From Varroa destructor (lineage: Eukaryota > Arthropoda > Arachnida > Mesostigmata > Varroidae): DNA of 64,000 bases. The notes under the pieces were generated by a model that saw only the letters and a program-made list of their open reading frames with translations, made no database searches and was not told the DNA's origin. The DNA lies in NCBI RefSeq assembly GCF_002443255.2, contig NW_019211454.1, positions 30,238,061-30,302,060 on the forward strand, in the 5' to 3' direction. Shown in pieces: positions 12,620 through 24,216 of the stretch. The translations under genes and the position numbers were made by a program. Every line of letters starts with the position of its first letter. Position 1 is the stretch's first letter.

Positions 12620-14360
12620 CTTCTATTAATTGTGGCGCGATAGCTCATTGGGGCAGTTACCACCTTCGCAGTGGCCTCTCGGTGACCCTCTCTTCGTCTC
12701 TATCTGCTGGGGTTTTTGTAGCCCCAAATCCGTTTCTAACCCTAGCTCGGGCTTTAGCAGCCAAATTGTTCCTCCGCACAGTGACTTGCCTCCATACCCG
12801 TACCGACTTTCACCACCTAAATAGTTCCTTTCTGTTCCCCTTTCCATGGTTTCCACTGCTTCTCTTCGTCGTGGCCGAGAGTTGTACTAGCGTCAGAACT
12901 CTGCGACAGAGGCATGTCTTCCCCTCTCTCGCGGATTTTCTCTTTGCCTTCCCAGCGGTTGTCCATCCCTTTTCCTCCGGCTACCTCTACAACCGACTCC
13001 CTTGCCTCCAGCTCCAGCTCTATTCCTTTACCAACTAGCTGGCGACTTCCTGAACGGAACGAAGGGTGGAAACGAGCTGGCATCTAGCTGATTAATTCCC
13101 TAGCTCAAGGCTGGGCGGCAGCCGGCAGTCGTCGCTGTCGTCATCTGTAGCCACCGTCGGCCAGTAACGATAAATCCCGACAACCAGCACTCACCACTAG
13201 CGGGACACCCCGAACCGAACTATCTGACGGGGATACAGGAGTTCGGTGTCTGGCGAGGTATTACGGGAACAACAGCCCACAAAAGCCCGGGAAAACAGCC
13301 CTATTGGTTCCGAGTTGGCCCAGCTTATCAAGGACCACCGGAGAGACAACCGAAAGGGAAGTGAATGCGACCCATACCCTACTGCCAATGACAACCCTTC
13401 AGACCCCCTCGTTTATCCCACTCCTAGAGCTCCATTCCTACGCCTGAGACTGTTTAACGTTGTTTCCCTGTTTCCCGTCCCTACGTAGGCTTCGTTGACA
13501 TCCAGCACCGAGTAGGTCTTTCGACTGCTGCACGGCCCTGTCGGCCAGGCTCAGCCGACCCTTTCCACGGCCCTTCCAACCCTCCATTTCGATTAAATCT
13601 CTTGAGGGAAAGGGACGCCGGGAAGATACGTTCACAGAAGCACTTACAATATCTTCTTCGTTCTTTGTACATTGCTTTCTGCTGTGGCTACAATAGAGAC
13701 CAAACGGCCAGGCCACCGCCCCTGGGAAAGGGAACCAGGGAACTCTTTAGGGAATGACGACGAAAAAGGAAGTACGACAAGGCAGGCAAGTCTGCAAGCA
13801 GGCAGCGTGGTCGCAGATGCGTGCAGGCCAAGGCAGTTGCAAAGACAGTGCCCAATTGCGGAGCTCACAGCCAGCCAAACGAGGATACGAAGGAGGAAGG
13901 GAAAGCTAGCAAAGCGCTCCATGACGAAGCCGAGTGGGAAGGGAGTCGGAAGGGATCCGAAACCGAACGGGAATCGTACACAAGTGGCTGTAAGAGGGTG
14001 GGACTCGCTAGGAGGAAAAAGGTGAGCTAGTGAATCGACTGAGTGTGCAGCCGCACTGGAAATGGGAGGGACATATTACGATAGGACAAGGAATCGCTAG
14101 GAAACGCAAGCGAGCCAGTTGAATCTGGACTCGGAGCCTGGACCGCGACTGATATACCGTGTGTCTAGGGGCGGGCCCAGCCATGTTACTGCGTAAAAAG
14201 GGGGACCGCACAAAACGAACTGGGAAAGAGAATGACACAGTAGAAACACTACCGAGTTAAAGAGGCGGGGCAACGGTTTCGTTTCCAATACGAATCATCC
14301 GCGACGTCTGGCATTCTGACGCGTCCAGGCACTCTCTGGGTGGGTGGAGACTACAGCGTC
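12620..14360. other. Large GC-rich island with GGGAA clusters
   Basis: The first half is pyrimidine-rich on the plus strand and the second half purine-rich, so long frames open on both strands. The largest is 12,499-13,038 plus, 179 codons with Ser, Leu and Phe-rich translation. A charged frame from about 13,758 (QPNEDTKEEGKASK) ends at a consensus donor AAAAAG|GTGAGC (14,021/14,022), making it the best exon candidate here. It has no ATG and no recognisable domain. The GGGAA word recurs densely from 13,700 to 14,110. Confidence 0.4.
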
Positions 14361-14369
14361 CTCCTCCTT

Positions 14370-16700
14370 CGTCGCGACGTTGAGGCCATGGTCAGAAAAA
14401 AAACCGAAGCACAAATTACGAGTGCAAAGCAAAATTATGTGTGAGCCGTATAAATGATTGTGGCGAAATGCTCAGCAAAGCAAATTATTAGGCACAAATG
14501 GCAGTCATTTGTTAGTACTGGTTATGCAGATGTTGAAGGGGTTATTTGCATTTTAGACACACACGTATATTGGATTTCGGACGAATATTCAGCTCATCGA
14601 TATTTAAGAATGTTCCTTATGAACTGTTGTTTATGAACGATCGTAAGGCTGTATGTGAAAAAGCACACATTAAATTAACTTACATTAAGTTCCAGAAAAA
14701 GGTAAGTAAAAAAACTTCCTTTTTCTAAATACTTAACTACTTCGTTACTAAACAAGTATAATAACTCTGTAATTAATAATATAAAGAGACGTATGCAATC
14801 ATTTGTTGATTTCACCATAGATGCGCAATCTACTGTATGGTAAGGCTGATCAGCAGTGTCTACATGCCACACATTTCATTGATGTTAATTAGTTTACTGA
14901 AACCATAAGAAATAAAACAAAGAAATTAACGCTAAACAACGAGTCCGCGTGAATCACACGTCTGTATTATATAAATTACGCATACAACGTTTGTCTCGTA
15001 TAGTTTCATGTTGTCCTATGCGTCCAGCCTTTTCATTATAGGGGCTTTTCTCTGATCTGAGCAGTTGTACTGATCTTACAGATGTAAGAGCATGACAAAA
15101 TACGAGAAGTACGATGGGGCTATGTGAAGCCTGTGAGTCTCGTTTACAGAGGAGCTCAGTTCTGATGTTAACATCAAGAACGGAGAGTACTCTACAGCTG
15201 CATTCGGCGCTATGGTAGTGCTGCATGCGTTGTCACGAGCAAGCAGAACTTAGGAAAAAGAGTACGTCGCGATGGTCGTTTTCATCCAAAATGGGGATGG
15301 GATAGAAGCTGAAGTGTGAGAGAGTCTCATCAGGTCTCTTTCTCCTGCTACAGCTGCTGTTGCCCGCTTGCCGCCTACAGATGGGAGATTGGCAGATGGG
15401 TAAACCCATAAAATACACGCCCTCCCTTCGCATCCGCAGCGGCGTACTATGGTGTTCTCGGCCAGAGAGAAAGCCACCGTGACCGGCCACTGCTACTCCT
15501 CGCCCCCGCACCGCTACCCCCCCGCAGCAGCAGAGACCATGGTCACGAGGTACTCAGGAGCTCAGGGGTCGGTGCCAGGCTCTAGAGCTGGTGGAATGAA
15601 GTAAGGTTTAGAAGAAAGAGAAAACTGAAGCGACGGTGACTCGTATCAGGAAAGCAGCCATCGCGAGTTGACGAAAAGAAAAACGCAGCAGCAGAAACCA
15701 GAGATGAAGTGGAACAGGAGGGTATGGGGGATGATAAGGCAACAGCGGTAGCTGCACGAGCAATGGGAGAAGCGTATTTTAACCAGCGGACCTTCAAGTC
15801 CTCTTCCCAGAATGCATCTGTGTATTTCCTCGCCATGTGTGTTTCTGGGTTAGATATACCAAGCAGTCTTTGGTGACATCCGCCGATGGAAGCGAAAAGT
15901 TGATACGACGATCACAAACGATCTTAAGTGTACGACGGAAAATACAGTAGATCGAAACCTGTGATTTGTAATCGTCATAGCGTTCGACTGATTAAGCATT
16001 TGTCAAAAATAGTCAGCAATGTGCTTCATTGAAGACACCAAATAATGTACCTTGTTTCTAGCTTGTATTGTTGTCTTGTAGCTAAATTGTTCATGAAAAA
16101 TATATCGAAAATACTAGTTCAGCTCATTCCGTAAATAGAAAAAGGCACGATTAGGCATGACGCATCGAATGGATCATGCAAGAATAGACCCACCGACTGG
16201 ACGCATCGCATCAAATGTTGACCTAAAACATCGACAAGGACCACTTGAAATTTGACTTAATTTTACAACACGTGTCAGCCACTAATAATGGTGATGCTAA
16301 AAGGCAATGTATGAATACCTTTAAACTAAAATTAACGCAATACTGTGGAGAGATATCACTGGCCACCATCCATACCAAGGTGGGAGTTACCCATGTTTAG
16401 GTCTGTAAGCTGTTTTTAATCGCTTTTTATCTTTATAAAAGCAACAGATGCCCATTTGGTTCAAATACAGTTAATGCGACTGCAGGTCCTAAAGAAATAC
16501 GTGTAGGCAAGTGTGGAAATAGATGTCTAACGATTTGCACACCATTATTTTGCCAAACTGATCTATAGTACTACCTCATTTTGCTGTTCGTTACACTGGC
16601 TCGCGTAATTCTTCTAATCTAAGTTATTGCACAAGTTATTGAGTTATAGAAAATATTACCAATTCTATTCTATTCATAGTTTAACTGGACAAAAGAGCCA
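14370..16700. other. Mixed stretch with a minor GC-rich patch
   Basis: Mostly AT-rich and gene-free. A GC-richer patch at 15,230-15,840 has open minus-strand frames of 75-92 codons without start context or domains. Confidence 0.5.
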
Positions 16701-16739
16701 ACGTTCAGGTCACATTAAATGTTCCTTGACTAAAGGTTT

Positions 16740-18250
16740 GTATGTATGTGCGTCTTCCTTTGCTTGCTCGATGTCCCCATGAGCAGTTCTATACAGCCGT
16801 TTTCTCTGGGAAAGCATTCCTTTGGTCGCCCATTCAGAGCGAAGCGGTGATCGGGGCTGGCTGATGGGTCCAAGATCCCCCAGTCTCCGGAATCCCCATT
16901 CGTCGGATCGTCCCCCTTCCGTCCCACGCGATGCCACACGTTCCCAGCTGCAGTGTGTCCCCGCTCCTTTCATTCCGTGGGATGGCTAAGCGAAAGCAGA
17001 TTCAGCCAGCCATAGCCGTCAAGGGAGGCCTCATCGTCATAGTCGGGGAAAAAGCCCCCTTGTCGATGGCACTCCAGTGCTCCCCCGGCCAGCGACTCCT
17101 GCCGCCTGCCGTCTTCGACGGACGGTGGAAAGCCCCTATCCTCCCAGTCGGCTCCTGTGGGGCGTCTCGACGCAGAGTGGAGAGGGTAGAGACGAGCCGC
17201 ACATAAAATGGAATGGAAACGCAGCACACACACACCCAGCATCGAGAGGGAGCAGCAGAGCCCACTATACATGCCCACACAGACAGATAGACGGCCAGAG
17301 AAGCGCACAGGCATGCATGATGGTGCACAACGCAAACCTACGGCCTCAGCGGTGATGGCAGCGGCAGCGGCAGTCTCCCCACCACCGTCACCGTCACCAC
17401 TACGGCTAGCAGCATACCATGCAGCTATCACTACTGCTTTACGGCTGCTACAACAACCCCACCATCACCAGCGACTCGACCACGCACCCATCGCTGGTGC
17501 CGGAAGGATCCACTGCACTCAGCAGAGCAACGCGAATGGGGAAGGGAGAAAGGCACCGCCCTAGCGCTGCCATTGGCCGACACAGAGAGGCCTCGAGAGG
17601 TCCCCAAACGAATGATCAAAAAGACCCTGCAAAACCCCGTTTATCCAAGTCCCTGCGGAAGCCCCTACTGCCATCCCTATTGCCCACTGCTTCCCCCTTT
17701 CCACGATGATGTTCTCGAAAAGCCCGACGTCAGATCCTCAACCCCTGAGAGCAGAAGGCCCTGCACTTTGGCGTTATCACTCTCCGTTTTGTATGCTGCT
17801 CTTGGGCTAAATGCCGCCAGCATTTGTAGGCTCTTCATAAGACGCATACGTAATGGCACCGACGTACACCGAAAGACCCCATAAGCCACAAACACAGCAG
17901 CAGCACTCGTTGCCGGTGTTAGATTCACCGCTACTGCCGTCGCCAAGGAATGCCATGGAGGGCCTAGATAGGGTACCAGCATGACCCGACGGAACCTCCT
18001 ATGTAAGCCGCTGGGCGCAGTACGCGTTCTTTTCTTCTTTTTAAACATTGCGGGACCTCTTCTTATAGCTTGTCGTGGCCCGCCAGAAAGTAACGCTCGT
18101 AGCAAAAGGCAGGCTTACCCAGTGGGTTCAAGTTGGAGGCGTGCTCGAAGATACCACAGGCATCCGCACGTACATACCACACAACGGCAACGTATGCCTC
18201 GCAGACTAACAAACGACTAAGACCCCTCGCCCACTACTGCACCAAACGAA
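16740..18250. other. CpG-rich island with candidate low-complexity frame
   Basis: This is one of the most CpG-dense segments of the window. At 17,208 an ATG in AAAATGG context opens a 118-codon plus frame. It has TF-like low complexity (Ala run, SPPPSPSP, PHHHQ) and stops at 17,564. The minus strand is also open over 16,970-17,431 and 17,677-18,105. None shows a known domain. A promoter/first-exon island is the likeliest reading. Confidence 0.4.
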
Positions 18251-19291
18251 ACGCAAAGGAAGACCGCCAAACATCAAGAGTAACAAAAAAAATTGGGTCG
18301 CGGAAGAAATAACTTTATATCATGGGCGTGTATGTTCGTATGTGGAACTGAGCAAGCAATCACGCCTAATCAGAACGCTTACTCTGTCTGCATTCTACTA
18401 CATGTTTACATTTTGTAACCTAGCTATGCTAATTAAAGCAAAAATCGCCATAGAAACATAAAACCGCAACTTTATAGATGGTTACAGCTGTTTCACTGTT
18501 ATTAATATATCAAACTTATGAAAGTTTAAAGCCTTGATTAGGGTCATACTCCGCACGATTCGTGATTTGACCCTCTACCGGAGTGACCTTGTTCAACTCA
18601 TAGTATGCCTATATCTCTATATAGGATCATGATTAAGTTTAGTGCAGGGTAAACGCACCTTTGTCTAAAACGACTTCTATTATTAACTGTCAAATAAGTT
18701 TTTCCGGTGCTTATTTGCAGCATAATAACAATATTCGCTTGACAATGCCAGTTTCTACTAATCTATTAATACTCTCATCGATAAACAGCTATATGCTTAA
18801 CCCTAATCCAACATATCTAGTCTAGACGTATTAGACCGATTAAATAATCGAGCGGTAATCAATATCTCTTTCTATGAGGTTAGTGACTGTAGTAGTAACG
18901 GTGGAAATATCAGTAGAACTATCGCCTGTGAATCGATCTCCGCTTCTTTTACTTGATGGGCACATATATATGAGCCAAGGTGGTCACTAGGACTTTATCA
19001 GCTACCTTTGCTCTAGCTACGTAATACACGTAATAATCTATACGTAACTGAGTTGCTCGTTCAACAGCCATTAATACTCCACTCTATAACTCTTTTCGGT
19101 TATCTCCCAAGATTGCCTAATATGAATTCATCGTCAGCCTTGTACGGCCTCTGTAATAATCAGTTTTCCGGCTAACTCGCCCTTCATCGTATCCACAAAA
19201 ATACAACCCATCTTTTTGTGCTAGTTTACGTTCAGTAACTGGCCGTTTCTCGGCGGACCCACGTCCCCTACGTGCACTTGGCAGTCGGTTA

Positions 19292-19324
<33 letters not shown>

Positions 19325-19354
19325 TCTCTTTCCCTCCCTTTCTCTTTCTCTCTC
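19292..19354 (+). repeat. (CT)n, (GC)n and polypyrimidine composite tract
   Basis: About 20 bp of CT repeat runs straight into about 12 bp of alternating GC, then about 30 bp of pyrimidine-rich sequence. The first and last parts can form triplex (H) DNA and the middle can form Z-DNA. The run of Arg-Glu and Ala-Arg dipeptides that the opposite strand would encode is a by-product of the repeat. Confidence 0.85.
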
Positions 19355-21383
19355 GCTGGGAACAGAAGTGGCCGTCCCGGCACCGGTAGACTGCGGGGAG
19401 ACGTGGCAGTAAGTGGTCTTTGTGGCCACCACAGCAACCGCTAACACGGCCTCCATCATTTAGCCTCTCGGTTCGTGGCCAACCGTTCGCCAAAAGCTAA
19501 AGCATCGCTCGCTTCCCTCCGCACTGTGAACGTCTGTGCTCCGAACACGAATGAACGGGTTGATGGTGCTGGTGTGGCTCAAGGTCTGAGAAGCCCTTAT
19601 TCATACTGGGGTGTGGCAGCAGGGGATCGTTTCAATGGTCTAAAGGTTAAAAGGGGACAGAGAATGATCCTGCTCGAAAAGAAGGGTTTCCAACTGGCAA
19701 CGCCATGATGTTTTAATATCCGAAAACGGCGGCAGGCACCCTGCTTGCCCAACCATTTACATGTCACCCCGAACAGCTGTAGGCTATGAAGCAGCAGTGG
19801 TAGACTTGATTATTGAGCTGTCACTGAGTGAAGCACAGCGTACGCTCATTTTCAACACTAACGCTGATGACTGAAGCAATGCAACGACCATTGCACTTAA
19901 GGGATGTCTGGTAGGCGATAAAGAAACGTGTAGGTTGGTTTTTGTGAAGCAGGCCCAATGCCAATATTGATACTTCTCGCGCTCACTGCTAATCGACTAA
20001 TTAAAGAAAGTAGGCAATGTTCACGTCATGGTACATCTTTAAGCTACCATCCGCTCCTGACGGTGCACGACACTCGGCCTAATCGTCAAATACTGAATTT
20101 AACATTGACGTCACTTGATATCGATTAGGCCTAAATTAATCGCATTCTGCATTGCCTCCTTCAGTGCTAGAGGCCGCCCCAGCGGCTTATCGTCTACCAA
20201 CAGGTTCCACAGTTCTCTCTGGTTCGCTACGACAACCATTTGTAATTTCTGGGCAGCTTAGGAAAATAATAATACATGCCAAGGCAAGCTGATCTGGTAA
20301 CGGAGACATGACGTTGAATTTCACTGAAATACGAATCGTCTATTGGAGTAGTCAGTAAGTGCTTTAAAGGTCCTACCAGTAACATTTAGAAAGCACGAAT
20401 GCCAGACTTAGTGTTTGCCATAAAGTAGTTGTACGGCTGTCAGCTTCATTCAGTTCTGGTCAGATGTTTATGTTTTGTATATCATCACGGGCCAGCTTCA
20501 ATGTACCTCTTTTAAGTGTCCTAATCTAGGTTGGCTTCTTTATTATGTTACGATTGTTGTGTAAGGGACAAAACCTGTGTTGCGTTTCTAACAATTCCTT
20601 TCACAAACAAGCACATTTGAAAGCATAACCTCCAAGAGACAGACGTCAATGGTATCTTGTTCTTCGTATCTGTCGTAGTTCTTCTGTGCATCAGATTATC
20701 GGGTAGAAACTTAAAAAATATCTATATCTACCTTCGTCTAAGAACTTGTAGCAGCAAACTGTTGAAAGAGGCCGAGAACAACAAAGACGGAATGTCCATT
20801 TTCAGATCTTAACTAACCACTAGTGGATGCGTTGTCAATATGTACAGTATTTAGCCTAATTGAAGTAGCAAATACTAGGCCTGAAATGGGCTTCCGGCAC
20901 AGTTTGGATATATATTATTTTCCAGTATATGTGTAGATTAGCAAATTTTATGGATCGACGTTTACTTATTTTCTTGCGTTACAAAAGGTCGCCATTTGCT
21001 ACCATCAAGCGGCTGGTCTCATTTTCGACTGATCGTCAATGCCCTATCTTTTTGTCTGGGCGAATGGTGTATGTATGGTGTGTTTCTGGTTGATGGGACG
21101 TCATAAAGAACGTGGGCAAATCGGGTCGCGCAGGGGACGCAGTTGCGCTTGGCGGACTTAAAGATTTTAAGTCACGTGAGTATGCAGCGGCTCGGTAAGT
21201 GTTTAGCTGGTATCGAATTCCAGCTTCTCCTATACGATCATCCATTAATCGAGTTCAGTGTTCTCAATTCCATTTCATACTGAAATAAACTGATTATGAA
21301 CGATGCGTAAAAACGAAATTTTACCTAAATGTATAGCAGAAACTTTGTGCAGGCCAAAAACACTGGGCACTGTGATCTAATTT

Positions 21384-21403
21384 AAAAAAAAAAAAAAAAA
21401 AAA
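21384..21403 (+). repeat. A20 homopolymer
   Basis: Twenty consecutive A residues are followed by GATAAG. The run could be an old retroposon tail, but no recognisable SINE or LINE body precedes it. Confidence 0.9.
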
Positions 21404-21489
21404 GATAAGTATCAAAGGCTCTACACAATATATGGGTATTTTCTTAATGAAGGTAGTTTGGCTTGACTAATTTCAAATATTTATCTGAT

Positions 21490-22240
21490 ATAGCCTTTGA
21501 CCACGTATGTCTCTGTTGTTCCTGCAATAAGCAGCTCCTCGAACCACCCTCTTTGCAGCACGTTGTCGTTGTTCTTTTTGTCAGAGCGGTGGTGGAGGCC
21601 TGCTGGACATAGAACTCTCCTGTTAGCCACTATGAGAACATTGGGGACCCACATCCCCGAGGAATTGATTGGACGCCGTTCTGTCACGAGAATCAAGGCA
21701 AAAGAATGAAGGGGGGTACCTCCACTGCCGGTCCTGCTATTGCTGCTGCCTGAATTTGATGGTACTTTTCGGTTGCCTTCCCAACCTCTCACAGGCCATT
21801 AGGGGTGAGTGGTCTGGGAGTCGGTTCGGTGGCTCCTACTTGCTGGAGATCGCACGAGAGAAGTCCCCAGGTTCGGGGAGCCAGTCGACGACCTCCCTAT
21901 AGAGTCTGCTGTAAGCACACACTTGCCAGCTCCGGCTACCCCAGCTGGAAGCAGCAACGCGGGTCCGCGAGAAATCCGATCCAACCCGGACCAGGGAATA
22001 GGGAACCACAGAGTGACGTGGGAGAGGGAACTGAAACGGGCCTTGTCATTGGCTGCTGTGAAGCAGAGACCGACGCGTAGATGTGAATGGAATGGTGGGA
22101 GTGTAACAACGGGAAACGATTCCCGTCGGTTCCTTGAACGGTGGAAAGGGAATCGACAGACGTGGACTCTCGCACTCACTGCTCTCGAAAGACAGAGGAA
22201 AGGGAACTCGCTGATTCGCCGTTAACGTCGGCCGACTTTT
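21490..22240. other. GC-rich island with GGGAA clusters
   Basis: Frames of 126-138 codons are open on both strands (21,809-22,225 plus and 21,799-22,179 minus), so composition explains them. GGGAA/GGGAAC words are dense from about 21,990 and include the palindrome at 22,109-22,126, as in the island at 13.7-14.1 kb. Confidence 0.45.
22109..22126. repeat. Palindrome ACGGGAA-ACGA-TTCCCGT
   Basis: The 7-bp arms are perfect around a 4-nt centre. The half-sites GGGAA and TTCCC recur many times in this island, so the palindrome may be a paired binding site of the kappa-B type or a by-product of the local composition. Confidence 0.6.
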
Positions 22241-23014
22241 TGTGACTACTTATCGCAATCGAAACAATAGGGGAATGCTTTGATAAAATCGCCTACAACT
22301 TGAACTATTTCGAGTTATCTATCTAAATAGCATAACAGTTATTAGCTGAGGCTTCGTTTCGCATTCTGGTTATCGTAGTTCACTTATTTCCTAATCAGAG
22401 TTAACGTAAGCAGTCAGCCAACTCACATGGATCTGATCCATCCGAACTCCGGTGCAATATATTAGCTGAGCAAAATGCGTGCCTTTGTTTAAGTACATGC
22501 GAACCTGATGCCCGTTTGTAAGGGTTTAAATTCTGTTTTCTTCCAGGAAAGCCCGAATATCATCAGAATTTCCGTAAGCAGACATCTTAGCCGTGACAGA
22601 GAAGTTTGGTTTAAGCGCTTATGTGAATGCTGTTACACAATATTCTATGTTCAGCTTATAGGATAATAAAGGATAAACTGTAAAATGCCAAAGATCGCTC
22701 GTTCAAGTCCAATGATGCGTCATAGATATACAGTAAAAGCTGTTTTTGGTCCAAAGTTAATGTTTCGTCTCGACTAAACGAATGCTTTTTTCGGCAGAAT
22801 ACGATCTTAGTAGACAAAAATATCATTATTAGTATCATTTAATTCGTTCATGCTGCTTTAAAGGAAATTTTTTAAAGGTTGTGTTTTTGATGGTCGCACC
22901 TACGTCGTCTCTTAGACATATCATCCGATCGGCAGCAACGTCCCTCGCTGTGATCTGCTTGCGTACTCCTAACAGACACGCAGCTACTGTTTAATCTACG
23001 AACGAGCAGCATAT

Positions 23015-23038
23015 AAACCGTCCTTAATTGGACGGTTT
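23015..23038. repeat. Perfect 9-bp hairpin
   Basis: AAACCGTCC (23,015-23,023) pairs exactly with GGACGGTTT (23,030-23,038) around TTAATT, and further T residues follow. It resembles a bacterial terminator in shape, but nothing else here is bacterial. Confidence 0.75.
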
Positions 23039-24148
23039 TCGACGTTCATCGGATCGAAGACGTATATCAGAATCATTGATCGAATTTTTGCCGGAGGACG
23101 AATGCGGTGTTGCTTTAGTGTTTCGTGTACCCATTTTTCCAATAAAACAAGATATTTTATAGAAAAATAACGGCGTGAACGACATCAAACGCATTCCCTG
23201 ACAGTGTAGTTACTGTTAACCAGTAATTTACCGTCTTCTAAAAGCCCTACGTAAAGAAGTCCGCCTGTGTTTTGTACGCATTTTTATAGAGCAGCGCGGT
23301 ATACGCTGCTTGGATTTTATACACTAAAATATAATACGATCCATATTTCAACAGTCGTTCTATTGTTTAGGGGTAGCTCTCACGGAAACCCAGACCCAAT
23401 GTGGAATCTATATATCTTCTTAGATTCGATGAAGCCGTCGATACCTATAAGATGATATCTGTAGCCTTGGCTTTACCAGCAGCACTTGACTTTTGCATTT
23501 CACTTTTATTATTGGAATAAATAGTAGATAGCTTTTCGTGAGCCTAAAATGTTCGTTTAAAATAAAGTGTTTGTCTGCGCAATCATATATACACAACATA
23601 AAACTCAACATTTGAAGTTCGGTGCAAATAAAAGCCCATCTTCCGTTACTCTCTCAAACGTTTACGCATTGCTTCAGCCTTACGCTCGTGCAATACTAAT
23701 GTCTGTGTCCTGCTGCGGCCGTTATCAATTATTAAACAAATTGCACGCAGACACCATCATCGTTAGAACCAAAAAAAAAAGAAAAAGGTCGACAATGTAG
23801 AACATATTTCGGAAGTCGTGATTGCGAGATTAGAACAATGTTAGATTTTCGAATAGTTAACTACGCTATAAAATCAACTTCAACCGCAAACATGCGTCTG
23901 TATGTTTAGTGATGTTGTACAGCCTGAGTGCATTAGTGGTCGATGGACTCGGCTCTCTCAGTCGCTTACGAATAACAAGTGCACCTCACGATCTAAGGCA
24001 TCCAGAGTAAAGAAGCCGTCGATACATAATTGGAATCATCGTCTACAGACAGGGCCTATTAATTCATTTGAAGTCAGTTACGGCGTCATTGGCTGCTACA
24101 TACGGATGTGCTGCGACCGACGAATCCGATGTCGGATTTTGAGGGAGT

Positions 24149-24216
24149 GGTATATGTTCAAACGTCTTCAGTTCGATTCTGTTCAGTTCTCTGTTAGTTA
24201 GCTCGTACGTGCGTCC
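24149..24216 (+). promoter_or_regulatory. Arthropod-type core promoter candidate
   Basis: Two TCAGTT initiator words lie 15 bp apart, with their A residues at 24,170 and 24,185. For the second, TATATG begins about 34 bp upstream (24,151) and CGTCC lies at +28 (24,212), matching four of five positions of the DPE consensus RGWYV. The combination and spacing resemble arthropod focused promoters. No linked coding exon was identified downstream, so the assignment rests on motifs alone. Confidence 0.25.

Larger units (their letters stand above)
18260..21480. other. Gene-free stretch with one GC patch
   Basis: AT-leaning and without supported genes, except for the 19.2-19.7 kb patch around the CT/GC composite tract, whose open minus frames are repeat-driven. 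Confidence 0.6.

Noticed and set aside
12499..13038. 179-codon plus-strand frame, the longest with a start codon
   Set aside because: Ser/Leu/Phe-rich translation of pyrimidine-rich DNA. Both strands are open, with no domain, and the overlapping minus frames are equally plausible.
19117..19437. Minus frame with Arg-Glu and Ala-Arg runs
   Set aside because: Produced by the CT and GC repeats. No protein-like sequence on either side.
23015..23040. Hairpin followed by T residues, resembling a rho-independent terminator
   Set aside because: All other evidence is eukaryotic, there is no upstream gene and the stem is short.
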